Notes under the pieces: model-generated
The model's database searches: none
The model's input: the letters and a program-made list of their open reading frames with translations, nothing else
What the model was told of the DNA's origin: nothing
Assembly (NCBI GenBank): GCA_002070355.1
Contig: MWDC01000004.1
Span: forward strand, 1 to 53,889
Length of the DNA stretch: 53,889 bases
Origin: Parcubacteria group bacterium ADurb.Bin159
GTDB taxonomy: Bacteria > Patescibacteriota > Patescibacteriia > UBA2591 > MWDC01
Direction: 5' to 3'
Part shown: positions 24,619 to 32,964 of the stretch, piece by piece
Position numbering within the stretch: position 1 is the stretch's first letter
Layout of the letters: each line of letters begins with the position of its first letter
Position numbers and translations under genes: made by a program

Positions 24619-26934
24619 ATGTCCAAAAAATCAATTTTTATCTTTTTATCTATTGCTTTTTGCTTTATTTTCACCAATAATGCAGCTGCTCTTTCTTATC
24701 AACCGGATTTAACTATTAAATATGATTGGAAATATGTAACCTTAGGAGGAGGTGTTGTAAACTCAACCGGAGACAACCAAATGGCCCATGATTTTATTGA
24801 AGGGTATAAAAAAGTGTCATACACTATAAATATCTATAATGCTGGAGACGATAAAGACAAATTTCTTCTTTGGGGTTCAGCCGGTAATCAATATTGGGAT
24901 ATTAGCTATACAGATAGTGTAGGCAGGGATATTACTTCGCAAATGACTTCTTCTGGCTGGACAACTGTTACTCTTTGGCCTAAAGAAAAGGAAAAAATTA
25001 ATATGAGAATTATTCCCAAAAAAGGCATTAATTATGGGCAAGAAGATACTTTTTTTGTTATGGCTAAATCTTTAAGCGCTCCTTCTAAAATAGATAAAGT
25101 GATGACTCATCTTAGTGTTCGTTTTAAAGAAGAAACAAAAGAAAATCCTCCTCAATTTTCTAATCCTGCACCAGAGAAAGAAACGGGTTTAAGCGAAACC
25201 TCTACTGTATCTTCCTCTCAACCAGATTTAGAGGTTAAAACCTGCGGAGAAAATAATTATTTGGGTAAAAATATTTTTGAGGCAAAAGATAAAATTGAAA
25301 AGCAAATATCTCAAATTATAACTAATGCTGCTTATGGGCCAGCTTGCTTTAATGTTAAATTAACCAATAATAGCGCTATTCCTGATTCATTTTTTGTTAA
25401 GGGCCCAACTGTTATAGAAGGCAATTGGTCTATTGATTATTTTTCTTTTAATAAGGAAAACCAAAAAAATAACATTAATTCGGAAATAATTAAAGAGTCA
25501 TTTTCTCTTACTCTTAACCCGGGTGAAAGCCAAATATTTGAAATACAAATCCAACCCGCCTTAGAAGCGATTAATGAAGAAATTGAGGAATTTTTAATTT
25601 TTGCTCAATCTAAAAATGATATAAATAAATTAGATTACATTCTTTTATCAATAAAAATTGATACTGATTTAGATAAAGATGGAATGAGTGACATTTGCGA
25701 AAAAAAATATAATCTTGATTTCCGTAACCCGAAAGATGGAGAAATTGACATTGATGGAGATGGGCTTACTAATCAAGAAGAATGTTTTTATCAAACGGAT
25801 CCGCGAAAAAAAGATACGGATAATGATGGTCTTTGGGATGGAGCAAGTTGTGAAAAAACTATTCTTTATTTGCCAGGATCAAAAAATGAGCATTTTGTTA
25901 TTGCCGGTCCGGTCTTAACCGCTAAAGGTGAAATCGCCCGCGAACAAAATATTTCTTTTCATTTAACAGGGAATAATGTTGATTATACTATAATTAAAAA
26001 AACTGATGATAATGGATTCGCTATATTGAGAATTCCTCCAGAATATTTGGTAAATTTTGGCCAATATTTCATAGAAACCAAAGGCAATGGAACGGTTTGG
26101 CAAGAAAATACTTTTTTTATCGCTCCCTGGGGGAAAATTATTGATAAAAAAACAGAAATAGGTTTAAATGGGGCCCAAATTAATCTTTTCAGCTGCCAGG
26201 GAAATTGCTGTCAATTAATAGCTCAAAGCATATCAGATGAAAATGGCCTTTGGGACAATTTTATGGTTTCTTTGGGTAATTATCAATTAAAAATAACTAA
26301 ACCGGGATATAAAAATTTCCGTTCTCAAATTTTTACTCTCAAAGACGATACCTTAGAACAAACAATTTCTCTTTCGCCGGTTAATTCTTTAGGCACAAAA
26401 ATTTTATTGATTATTCTTGGATTAGCGCTTTTAGCCATTCTTATTTTCTCTATTTATAAAATTTGGCCTAAAGTATCTTCTCGAGGAGAGTTAATCCAGT
26501 CATTCCAACCAGACGGGCAAATTAAATTAGAAAAGGAAGAAGATTATTTAGGCGATACTATTTATAATTTATCTGGTGAAGGACAAACAAAAAAACAATA
26601 TATTAAATCTGACGAAACGGCTATTTTCCATATTCGTATTCAAAACGACGGAGCCCGACCTGATAAATTTTTAATTCGCGCGCTTCCTGTTGAAACAAAA
26701 GATTGGCAAATAAAATTCTTTAATACATTACATCAAGGAAATGAAATCACTCAAGAAATAATTGGCAACGGTTGGGAAACAGGGACCCTTGGCTCAGGAA
26801 TTTCTAAAGATATAAGATTAGAAATAAAACCAATTGGTGAGCCCTTAGCTCCTCTATCTTTGCAGATTAATTTTATTTCTAAGGGAAACCCATTAAAAAT
26901 TGATACCGTAAAAGCGGAAGTAAAAATAATTTAA
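24619..26934 (+). CDS. Large exported protein with three related beta domains and TSP3-like repeats
   Basis: The 771-residue protein has an N-terminal signal peptide (to about residue 25). Three related domains each begin with QPD, at about residues 28, 200 and 628, and share a (P/D)DKF-like strand, a W-x-I-x-(Y/F) strand and a late R/E-I-x-P strand. Residues about 345-410 contain Asp-rich thrombospondin type 3-like units (DKDGMSD, DIDGDGLTN, DTDNDGLWD) that should bind calcium. A carboxypeptidase-regulatory-like module follows. A membrane helix lies at about 594-616, and the third QPD domain is beyond it. An adhesive or surface-scaffold role is inferred. Confidence 0.75.
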   Translation: MSKKSIFIFLSIAFCFIFTNNAAALSYQPDLTIKYDWKYVTLGGGVVNSTGDNQMAHDFIEGYKKVSYTINIYNAGDDKDKFLLWGSAGNQYWDISYTDSVGRDITSQMTSSGWTTVTLWPKEKEKINMRIIPKKGINYGQEDTFFVMAKSLSAPSKIDKVMTHLSVRFKEETKENPPQFSNPAPEKETGLSETSTVSSSQPDLEVKTCGENNYLGKNIFEAKDKIEKQISQIITNAAYGPACFNVKLTNNSAIPDSFFVKGPTVIEGNWSIDYFSFNKENQKNNINSEIIKESFSLTLNPGESQIFEIQIQPALEAINEEIEEFLIFAQSKNDINKLDYILLSIKIDTDLDKDGMSDICEKKYNLDFRNPKDGEIDIDGDGLTNQEECFYQTDPRKKDTDNDGLWDGASCEKTILYLPGSKNEHFVIAGPVLTAKGEIAREQNISFHLTGNNVDYTIIKKTDDNGFAILRIPPEYLVNFGQYFIETKGNGTVWQENTFFIAPWGKIIDKKTEIGLNGAQINLFSCQGNCCQLIAQSISDENGLWDNFMVSLGNYQLKITKPGYKNFRSQIFTLKDDTLEQTISLSPVNSLGTKILLIILGLALLAILIFSIYKIWPKVSSRGELIQSFQPDGQIKLEKEEDYLGDTIYNLSGEGQTKKQYIKSDETAIFHIRIQNDGARPDKFLIRALPVETKDWQIKFFNTLHQGNEITQEIIGNGWETGTLGSGISKDIRLEIKPIGEPLAPLSLQINFISKGNPLKIDTVKAEVKII

Positions 26935-26960
26935 ATTAGCGAAAATAAATAGCAATATTT

Positions 26961-26992
26961 AAAAAAACGGAAGTTAAAACTTCCGTTTTTTT
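26961..26992. terminator. Bidirectional intrinsic terminator
   Basis: Arms AAAACGGAAGTT (26964-26975) and AACTTCCGTTTT (26978-26989) pair perfectly around a 2-base loop, with A and T tracts on both sides. It sits between the convergent plus-strand surface-protein gene and degP. Confidence 0.9.
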
Positions 26993-26997
26993 GTTTT

Positions 26998-27092
26998 GGT
27001 AAAAAAAGTGTCAAATTTGATTTTTTGAGGAGATAGGCCTTTATTGATGCGGGTTTGCAGAGGTCGGAAAAAAGGGACTGTCCCCTTTTTAA
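26998..27092 (+). repeat. Dispersed palindromic element, type B
   Basis: The head GGTAAAAAAAGTGTCAAA, core CCTTTATTGATGCGGGTTT (27038-27056) and palindrome GGGACTGTCCC (27074-27084) flanked by A and T runs. The palindrome abuts the degP stop and would also act as a terminator hairpin for degP. Confidence 0.8.
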
Positions 27093-28426
27093 GAGTACTC
27101 AGCGAGAATTACTTTTATCTCTTTTTCTTCTCCCTTTTTTAAAACCTTAAGAGTAATCTCGTCACCCGGTTTATATTGACGAATAAGACTAGAAAGAGAA
27201 TTGTCTTTGGTAATTTTTTGACCATTAATCTCTAAAATAATATCATTTTCCGTTAATCCCGCTTTATCCGCTGGTGAACCCGGAGTAACAGCTAATTCAC
27301 TTATTTCCTCTCCTCTTACAATTAAAGCCCCATAATCAACTGGTAAATTATTTTTTTTAGCAATATCCTCAGTGATTAAAAGATATCGTACTCCCAAAAA
27401 AGGATAGATTATTTTCCCATATTTTTGAACAGATTCAATTGTTTTTTTAACCTGATTAATAGGTATAGCAAAACCTATTAATTGCCCACTTGAGGCAATA
27501 GCTGTATTTACTCCAATAACTTCCCCTTTAAGATTAATCAATGGTCCGCCCGAATTGCCAAAATTAATCGCTGCATCTGTTTGAATAACATTTTCTAATG
27601 TTTCGCTCAAACCCTGCATATCGCCAGCAGTAATGGTCCGGCCAATTCCGCTAATTACTCCTTTGGTTACTGTGTTTCTATACTCACCCAAAGCATTGCC
27701 AATGGCAATAACTGTTTCACCAATAGCGATTTTATCACTGTCCCCTAAGGATAATGGTTCTAAATTAAGCCCTTCTACTTTAATTAAAGCCAAATCATTA
27801 AATGGGTCAACAGCTAAAATTTTTGCCTCATATTTATCGCCACTATTAGTCACCACAGTGTAATCAGCGTTTTCTTCGCTTACTACGTGTTTATTGGTTA
27901 AAATAAGTCCATCATTTGATATAACAAACCCTGTGCCTCCGCCAATCTCAATTTTTTCTTGAAATTTTTCTGGCTGAGGACTCTCTTGTTCTGGCGGCCA
28001 TGTTTCCGGAATTCTCGGACCAGGATACAAATCAAAATTAAATTTAAATGGGTCAAAATCAAAAAAATCATCTCCAGGAAATTGAAAAGGAATGTTATAA
28101 TAACGCTCCACATATTGAGAAACAACAATAGAAACTACCGAAGGGTTTACTTTTTCCACAATTTTTTTTACCAATTCTTCTTCGGTTAAAACAATTTCTT
28201 GTTTTTGGTTTTTAATATTTTCTGGTTTTGTTTCCCCATTATCTTCAATTAAAATTTGTTCCGTGTTTTCTTGTCCTTTTAAACTTAAATTAATCTCTTC
28301 TAAAAAAGAAGGAGAAAATTTAAAAGCATAAATTACCGCCCCTATACCGGCTCCTGCTCCCACAAGTAAAGCTATTAAGATAGTAATAACAATAAATTTT
28401 GCTGAATTAAAATTTTCGTCTTTCAT
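27089..28426 (-). CDS. degP: HtrA/DegP-type serine protease with PDZ domain
   Basis: The 445-residue protein has an N-terminal membrane helix (about residues 11-33), a low-complexity linker, then a trypsin-like domain with the full triad: His in TNKHVV near 185, Asp in DPFNDLALIKV near 215 and Ser in GNSGGPL near 300. One PDZ domain follows (AVTPGSPADKAGL near 385). It would degrade or refold misfolded envelope proteins outside the membrane. ATG overlaps the nrdG stop by 4 bp, which is odd functional company and suggests simple transcript sharing. Confidence 0.92.
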   Translation of the reverse strand: MKDENFNSAKFIVITILIALLVGAGAGIGAVIYAFKFSPSFLEEINLSLKGQENTEQILIEDNGETKPENIKNQKQEIVLTEEELVKKIVEKVNPSVVSIVVSQYVERYYNIPFQFPGDDFFDFDPFKFNFDLYPGPRIPETWPPEQESPQPEKFQEKIEIGGGTGFVISNDGLILTNKHVVSEENADYTVVTNSGDKYEAKILAVDPFNDLALIKVEGLNLEPLSLGDSDKIAIGETVIAIGNALGEYRNTVTKGVISGIGRTITAGDMQGLSETLENVIQTDAAINFGNSGGPLINLKGEVIGVNTAIASSGQLIGFAIPINQVKKTIESVQKYGKIIYPFLGVRYLLITEDIAKKNNLPVDYGALIVRGEEISELAVTPGSPADKAGLTENDIILEINGQKITKDNSLSSLIRQYKPGDEITLKVLKKGEEKEIKVILAEYS

Positions 28427-29202
28427 AATCTTAATTTAATATTTTTTATATATTTTTGACAAAGTTTAGCTATTATTTTTATCTCTTCCGGCGAATATGG
28501 CTTAAGCCAATTGCCTTTAGCTAATTCCGGCTTAAATTGCTGTAAAACATAAGGCTTTTCTATTATCTGGCTATCTGACAAATTTTGCAAGGTTTTAACT
28601 ATCTCTAAAATATCTTTTTTTTCTAAATATTTAGGAATTATCGTCGTTCTAAATTCTGCCTCTCCTCTAAAATTAAGAATTAATTTAATACTTTTTTTGA
28701 TTTTGTCAATATTCACTTTTCCCTCTCCTGTAAGTTTTTGATATTTTCTCGGATCCAAGGGCGCTTTAATATCCATTGCCCAAAAATCAACTAGTTTTTT
28801 ACGATTTAATTTTTCTATGGCTTCTGGATTTGAACCATTTGTTTCTATGCCCACTAATAAACCTAATTTTTTGACTTTCTTTATAAATCTTACTAATTCA
28901 TTTTTTGATTCATCGTTTTGACTTTTGGCTTTTGACTCGCGCTTCTGATTTTTGATCTTTAATCTTTGATTTATTAATGGCTCTCCTCCAGTAATTACCA
29001 ATCCTTCTAAAAAATGATTTGTTTTTAAATAATTTAATACTTCATTTTCTCTATAAAATGGCAAATTTTCCTGATGTTTTACTAGATCTTGATTAGCACA
29101 CCAAGGACAAGAAAAATTACAACCGCTTAACCAAATTACCGAAACAACTTTTCCTGGCCATTCAATTAAAGATTCTTTTTGCCAGCCATGAATGTTAAGC
29201 AT
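28423..29202 (-). CDS. nrdG: Anaerobic ribonucleotide reductase activating enzyme, radical SAM
   Basis: NrdG uses a 4Fe-4S cluster and SAM to generate the glycyl radical on NrdD. The cluster motif is CNFSCPWC at residue 29, with TGGEPL near residue 70. Between TGGEPL and the next helix (ELVRFIKKVKKLG) there is a Lys/Gln/Ser-rich insertion of about 21-25 residues encoded by a heptanucleotide array (28904-28972). The rest (GIETNGS, DFWAMDIKAPLDP) is normal. It follows nrdD by 68 bp, the expected pairing. Confidence 0.93.
   Translation of the reverse strand: MLNIHGWQKESLIEWPGKVVSVIWLSGCNFSCPWCANQDLVKHQENLPFYRENEVLNYLKTNHFLEGLVITGGEPLINQRLKIKNQKRESKAKSQNDESKNELVRFIKKVKKLGLLVGIETNGSNPEAIEKLNRKKLVDFWAMDIKAPLDPRKYQKLTGEGKVNIDKIKKSIKLILNFRGEAEFRTTIIPKYLEKKDILEIVKTLQNLSDSQIIEKPYVLQQFKPELAKGNWLKPYSPEEIKIIAKLCQKYIKNIKLRL
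28904..28972. repeat. Heptanucleotide array inside nrdG
   Basis: The plus strand reads TTTTGAC TTTTGGC TTTTGAC, a degenerate patch, then TTTGATC TTTAATC TTTGATT. About nine units total 63 bases, which keeps the reading frame of nrdG. Confidence 0.7.
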
Positions 29203-29212
29203 AACAATAAAT

Positions 29213-29270
29213 TAAATCCAAATATCAAATCAATCCCAAAATTCAAAATTCTATATTCTATATTCTAAAT
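29213..29270. repeat. Degenerate heptanucleotide array between nrdD and nrdG
   Basis: The spacer runs as CAAAATT CAAAATT CTATATT CTATATT CTAAATT, closing on the nrdD stop. It has the same 7-bp period as other spacers here. Confidence 0.65.
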
Positions 29271-31364
29271 TTAATCTCCATTTTGAATTTTGAAAGATTT
29301 TCTTTCTTTAAACTCTTGCTGCTTTCCTTTGTTCCATTGCTGAACTGGCCTGAGATAACCGACAATCCGTGAATAAACCTCTGCTTTTTCGTGGCAGGTT
29401 GGGCAAGTAAAATGTTCTCCTTCAATATAGCCATGCGTAGGGCAGATAGAAAAAGTTGGAGTAAAAGTTAAATAAGGCAAACGGAAATTGGAAAAAATCT
29501 TTTTCAAAAGCTTGGGGATAATCTGACTATCGGATATTTTTTCTCCCAACCAAAGGTGCATTACCGTTCCTCCTGTATAAGCGCATTGCAATTTATCTTG
29601 TAATTTAAGCGCTTCCCACATTCCTCCATCAAAACCAACAGGCAATTGAGAACTATTAGTATAATAAGGAGCATCTTCTGTTCCAGCAGTGATAATATCT
29701 TTATATTTTTTCTTATCAATCAAAGCTAAACGGAAAGATGTACCTTCAGCCGGCGTGGCTTCTAAATTATAAATATTACCTGTTTCTTTTTGATAAATTT
29801 TTAATTTATCTCTCATAAAATTCAAAACATCTAAAGCAAATTTTCTCCCTTCTTCTGTAGTGATATCCTTTTTCATAAAATTTAAAAGAGATTCATTCAT
29901 TCCAATTAAACCAATAGTAGAAAAATGATTAGCCCAATAATTGCCTCTCATTTTTTTAACGTTTGCCAAATAAACTTTAGAATAAGGATATAATCCCTTT
30001 TCCATAAAATCATTAAGAGCTTTTCTTTTTATTTCCAAAGATTCTTTAGCTAAATCCATTAAATGGGTAAGACGGCGGAAGAAATTATTTTTATCTTTAG
30101 CCAAATAACCTATTCTGGGCAAATTAATCGTCACCACACCCAAACTGCCTGTTAAAGGATTTGCCCCAAAAAGCCCTCCGCCTTTTTTATAAAGCTGGCT
30201 AGTTAATAATCTAAGCCGACAACACATACTCCTTACATCTTCAGGTTTCATATCAGAAGAAATAAAATTGCTCCAATAGGGAATGCCGAATTTAGCTGCC
30301 ATCTCCCAAATAGCTTGATAATTTGGATTTTCCCAATCAAAATCAGAAGTGATATTATAAGTGGGAATAGGAAAAGTAAATGGCCTTTGTTGAGAATCCC
30401 CTTCAACCATTACTTCAGCAAAAGCTTTATTAAAAATATCCACTTCTTTTTGAAAATCTCCGTAAGTTTTGTTTTGTGGCTTTCCACCAATAATAACTGG
30501 TTGATTAGCTAAATGTTTAGGAATCTTAAGGTCAAGAGTAAGATTTTCAAAAGGGGTTTGAAATCCCACTCGCGTGGGAACATTGCAATTAAAAAGAAAC
30601 TCCTGTAATTGTTGTTTTATTTCTTTATAAGAAAGATGGTCGTAATAAATAAAAGGAGCCAAAAAAGTGTCAAAAGAAGAAAACGCTTCGGCCCCGGCTG
30701 CTTCTCCTTGAAGAGTATAAAAAAAATTGACTATCTGCCCTAAAGCTGAACTTAAATGTTTAGGCGGCTTTGCTTCAATTTTACCGAAAACACCGCCAAA
30801 CCCTCGTAAAAGCAAATCCTCTAAGTCCCATCCCATACAATAAGTTGATAAAATCTGCAAGTCATGCAAGTGAAAATCTCCTGATTCATTAGCTTCACGA
30901 ATCTCTTTGGGATAAACTCTAGAAAGCCAATATTTTTTGCTAACTAAAGAAGAAATATAATTATTCAAACCCTGTAAAGAATAAGCCATATTGGCATTTT
31001 CTTTAATCTCCCAATCCATTTCCTTCAAATACTGATCAACTGTTTCCACTGCCTCTTCAGTGCTTAATCGCGCTTCTCTTATTCTTCGCCTTTGTTCACG
31101 ATAAAGAATATAAGCCTTAGCCACTACCACTAAATTATTTTTTATTAAAACCTCTTCCACAATATCTTGCACCATTTCTACGGTGGGGATTTGGTCAGGA
31201 AATCGACGTACTAAAATTTGTACTACTTCTTTGGCTAATCTTTCTGATTCTTTGCCATCAGTAGCTCCTGTAGCGGTGATAGCTTTAAAAATAGCCTGTT
31301 GTATTTTAACCGGCTGAAATTTAACTATCCTCCCGTCTCTCTTTTTTATTTTTTGAGGAAGCAT
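29271..31364 (-). CDS. nrdD: Anaerobic ribonucleoside-triphosphate reductase
   Basis: NrdD reduces ribonucleoside triphosphates to deoxynucleotides under anoxic conditions. Residues 1-95 form an ATP-cone regulatory domain (KKRDGRIVKFQPVKIQQAIF). The ten-stranded barrel region has DLHDLQILSTYCMGWDL near 185 and NPLTGSLGVVTINLPRIGYL near 400. The C terminus has a zinc module (CPTHGYIEGEHFTCPTC) and the glycyl radical site in SRIVGYLRPV, with Gly near 677. The 697-residue length is normal. It implies an anaerobic or fermentative life. Confidence 0.95.
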   Translation of the reverse strand: MLPQKIKKRDGRIVKFQPVKIQQAIFKAITATGATDGKESERLAKEVVQILVRRFPDQIPTVEMVQDIVEEVLIKNNLVVVAKAYILYREQRRRIREARLSTEEAVETVDQYLKEMDWEIKENANMAYSLQGLNNYISSLVSKKYWLSRVYPKEIREANESGDFHLHDLQILSTYCMGWDLEDLLLRGFGGVFGKIEAKPPKHLSSALGQIVNFFYTLQGEAAGAEAFSSFDTFLAPFIYYDHLSYKEIKQQLQEFLFNCNVPTRVGFQTPFENLTLDLKIPKHLANQPVIIGGKPQNKTYGDFQKEVDIFNKAFAEVMVEGDSQQRPFTFPIPTYNITSDFDWENPNYQAIWEMAAKFGIPYWSNFISSDMKPEDVRSMCCRLRLLTSQLYKKGGGLFGANPLTGSLGVVTINLPRIGYLAKDKNNFFRRLTHLMDLAKESLEIKRKALNDFMEKGLYPYSKVYLANVKKMRGNYWANHFSTIGLIGMNESLLNFMKKDITTEEGRKFALDVLNFMRDKLKIYQKETGNIYNLEATPAEGTSFRLALIDKKKYKDIITAGTEDAPYYTNSSQLPVGFDGGMWEALKLQDKLQCAYTGGTVMHLWLGEKISDSQIIPKLLKKIFSNFRLPYLTFTPTFSICPTHGYIEGEHFTCPTCHEKAEVYSRIVGYLRPVQQWNKGKQQEFKERKSFKIQNGD

Positions 31365-31440
31365 AATAAAAATTAAAAATTAAAAAATCAAAAAGTAAAA
31401 CAACAAAAATGAATTAAATTCTATATATTCTAAATTTTAT

Positions 31441-31529
31441 TCAAAATCGTGCCATTTTTGAAAAATCGCCTGAAAACCCGCATCAATAAAGACTTTTGAG
31501 CCGTCGATTTTTGGGGTCTGACCCCTTTT
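31441..31529 (-). repeat. Dispersed palindromic element, type A (inverted)
   Basis: The head ATCGTGCCATTTTTGAAAAA, core AAACCCGCATCAATAAAG (31475-31492) and palindrome GGGGTCTGACCCC (31513-31525) lie just after the cvpA stop codon. It is the mirror image of the copy at 32077. Confidence 0.85.
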
Positions 31530-31540
31530 AACTATTGGAT

Positions 31541-32047
31541 TTACAATATTACTGATTCAATCTCTTGAAGGGCTTGGGGAATTAAGGGCGTTAAAATGTG
31601 GCTTAAATTTATTAAAAATAAAGCAATTTCTGAAGAAACAATCTTGGCAATCCATTCCGGGCCCAAAGAAAATTTTGTGGATAGGTCTAAGAAAAAACCA
31701 ATAATTAACCCCCCCATAGCTAAACCCAAAATTCCGCCAATTAAACGATTGATCAAACCGTGAAAAGGAATAAGCTTTAACACTTTCTTTAATAAACGGA
31801 AAATTAAAGAAACAATGATGCAAACTCCAAGAAAAATCAAAGCAAACGCCAAAATCTTGGCTAAATTCAAATTTCCAGAAACAACAGAGAGTAATTTTAA
31901 AGCAAGAAATTCATAATAATGACTAGCCAATATAACGCCCAATATCAAGGAAACAACGCCGGAAATAATATACCATAAACCACAAATAACCCCAAAAAGA
32001 AAAGAACCTAAAAGTAAAATTAAAATAATAAGATTAAAAAGGTCCAT
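31541..32047 (-). CDS. CvpA family membrane protein
   Basis: The 168-residue protein has four or five membrane helices and the CvpA (colicin V production) pattern, with FNLIILILLLGSFLFGVICG at the N terminus and a glycine-rich GGILGLAMGGLIIGFFL helix in the middle. CvpA proteins are linked to envelope homeostasis; their activity is not defined. The gene is framed by two inverted copies of the dispersed element, 12 bp after its stop and 30 bp before its start. Confidence 0.75.
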   Translation of the reverse strand: MDLFNLIILILLLGSFLFGVICGLWYIISGVVSLILGVILASHYYEFLALKLLSVVSGNLNLAKILAFALIFLGVCIIVSLIFRLLKKVLKLIPFHGLINRLIGGILGLAMGGLIIGFFLDLSTKFSLGPEWIAKIVSSEIALFLINLSHILTPLIPQALQEIESVIL

Positions 32048-32076
32048 AATAAAAAATCAAAAATCAAATTGAATTA

Positions 32077-32165
32077 GGGGGTCAGACCCCAAAAACCGAC
32101 CGCTGATAACCCTTTATTGATGCGGGTTTTCAGGCGATTTTTCAAAAATGGCACGATTTTGATCA
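32077..32165 (+). repeat. Dispersed palindromic element, type A
   Basis: Palindrome GGGGTCAGACCCC (32078-32090), core CCTTTATTGATGCGGGTTT (32111-32129) and tail CAGGCGATTTTTCAAAAATG then GCACGATTTTGAT. This copy looks close to the family consensus. It lies in the 5' leader of cvpA. Confidence 0.85.
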
Positions 32166-32225
32166 GAATTTATAATTTAGAATACAAAATTAAAAATTAG
32201 GTTTTGATATTTGAAATATTTTTTT

Positions 32226-32253
32226 ATTATACCATTATTTAGTGCTTTGGCAA
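32226..32253 (-). promoter_or_regulatory. Extended -10 promoter upstream of cvpA
   Basis: On the minus strand TTGCCA, a 16-bp spacer and TGGTATAAT (an extended -10). The transcript would start near 32219 and run through the type A element before reaching the cvpA start at 32047. Confidence 0.6.
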
Positions 32254-32254
32254 G

Positions 32255-32953
32255 TTAAGAAGAAGAACCGAATTTTTGATATTGGAAAAAATCTGTTTCG
32301 GATATTCTTTCGTAATCTCCCCACGTTGTGGGATAAATACCTATTGCCCTGACCTTAAAACCGACAAATAAATTGGCACCGGGAGTAATAGTATAAGTGA
32401 CGTTATTTTCTCCTAAATTATTTATTCTAAGACGATAATAATAGACATTACTATCAAGATTTAACAGGTTTACAGGCCAAGTTGAATAAGTGTTTTGACT
32501 CCAATTTAAGGGCGATAACTTAGCTGCTGAACTTAAAATTATTTCACTCGTTTCTTCTGGATTTCGACTAATACTTAAACTCGCTGGATAAGAAGCGCCG
32601 TTAATATCTAAATTTAATTGAAAACTTTGCCCAGGCAAAAGAGTGATACTCCAAGGATTTGGGCTATTTTTTAATATTATTTCCTCAATTTCGTATTCTG
32701 CATCTTCTCCTAAACTGCCCGATAGAGTATAAGAGCTATAATCTTTATGATTTTTTAAAATATCATAAGCAGCAATTTCAGTAGCCGATTCAGCAGCAAA
32801 ATAAGCTTTCTCTGAAACCTCAAATCCCTTTATTGTTCGACTATATCGGATAATAACTTGGCTAACTAAAAGCAAACCGGTTAAAACCGCCCCAATAACT
32901 AAAAGAGTTAAAAGAAGGGTTACTGCTTTTTTGTTTTTAAAATTAAACCGCAT
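32255..32953 (-). CDS. PilX-like type IV pilus assembly protein (minor component)
   Basis: The 232-residue protein has one N-terminal membrane helix (AVTLLLTLLVIGAVLTGLLL) followed by the FEVSEKAYFAAESATEIAAY segment typical of PilX-type proteins. The remainder is a beta-rich extracellular part. The ATG at 32953 is preferred over a TTG at 32983 that would overlap the upstream pilin gene. Gene order after three pseudopilin-like genes supports a minor pilin or tip-assembly role. Confidence 0.65.
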   Translation of the reverse strand: MRFNFKNKKAVTLLLTLLVIGAVLTGLLLVSQVIIRYSRTIKGFEVSEKAYFAAESATEIAAYDILKNHKDYSSYTLSGSLGEDAEYEIEEIILKNSPNPWSITLLPGQSFQLNLDINGASYPASLSISRNPEETSEIILSSAAKLSPLNWSQNTYSTWPVNLLNLDSNVYYYRLRINNLGENNVTYTITPGANLFVGFKVRAIGIYPTTWGDYERISETDFFQYQKFGSSS

Positions 32954-32964
32954 ATTTATAATTT

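Noticed and set aside
26998-27092. Insertion sequence end
   Set aside because: No transposase, no paired inverted repeat ends of an IS, and the same short unit recurs alone elsewhere.
28904-28972. Possible intein or intron in nrdG
   Set aside because: The insert is only about 21-25 residues, has no splicing motifs, and is explained by 7-bp repeats.
31557-31823. Alternative minus-strand ORF in another frame of cvpA
   Set aside because: The CvpA frame has proper membrane helices and family pattern; this frame is a shadow.
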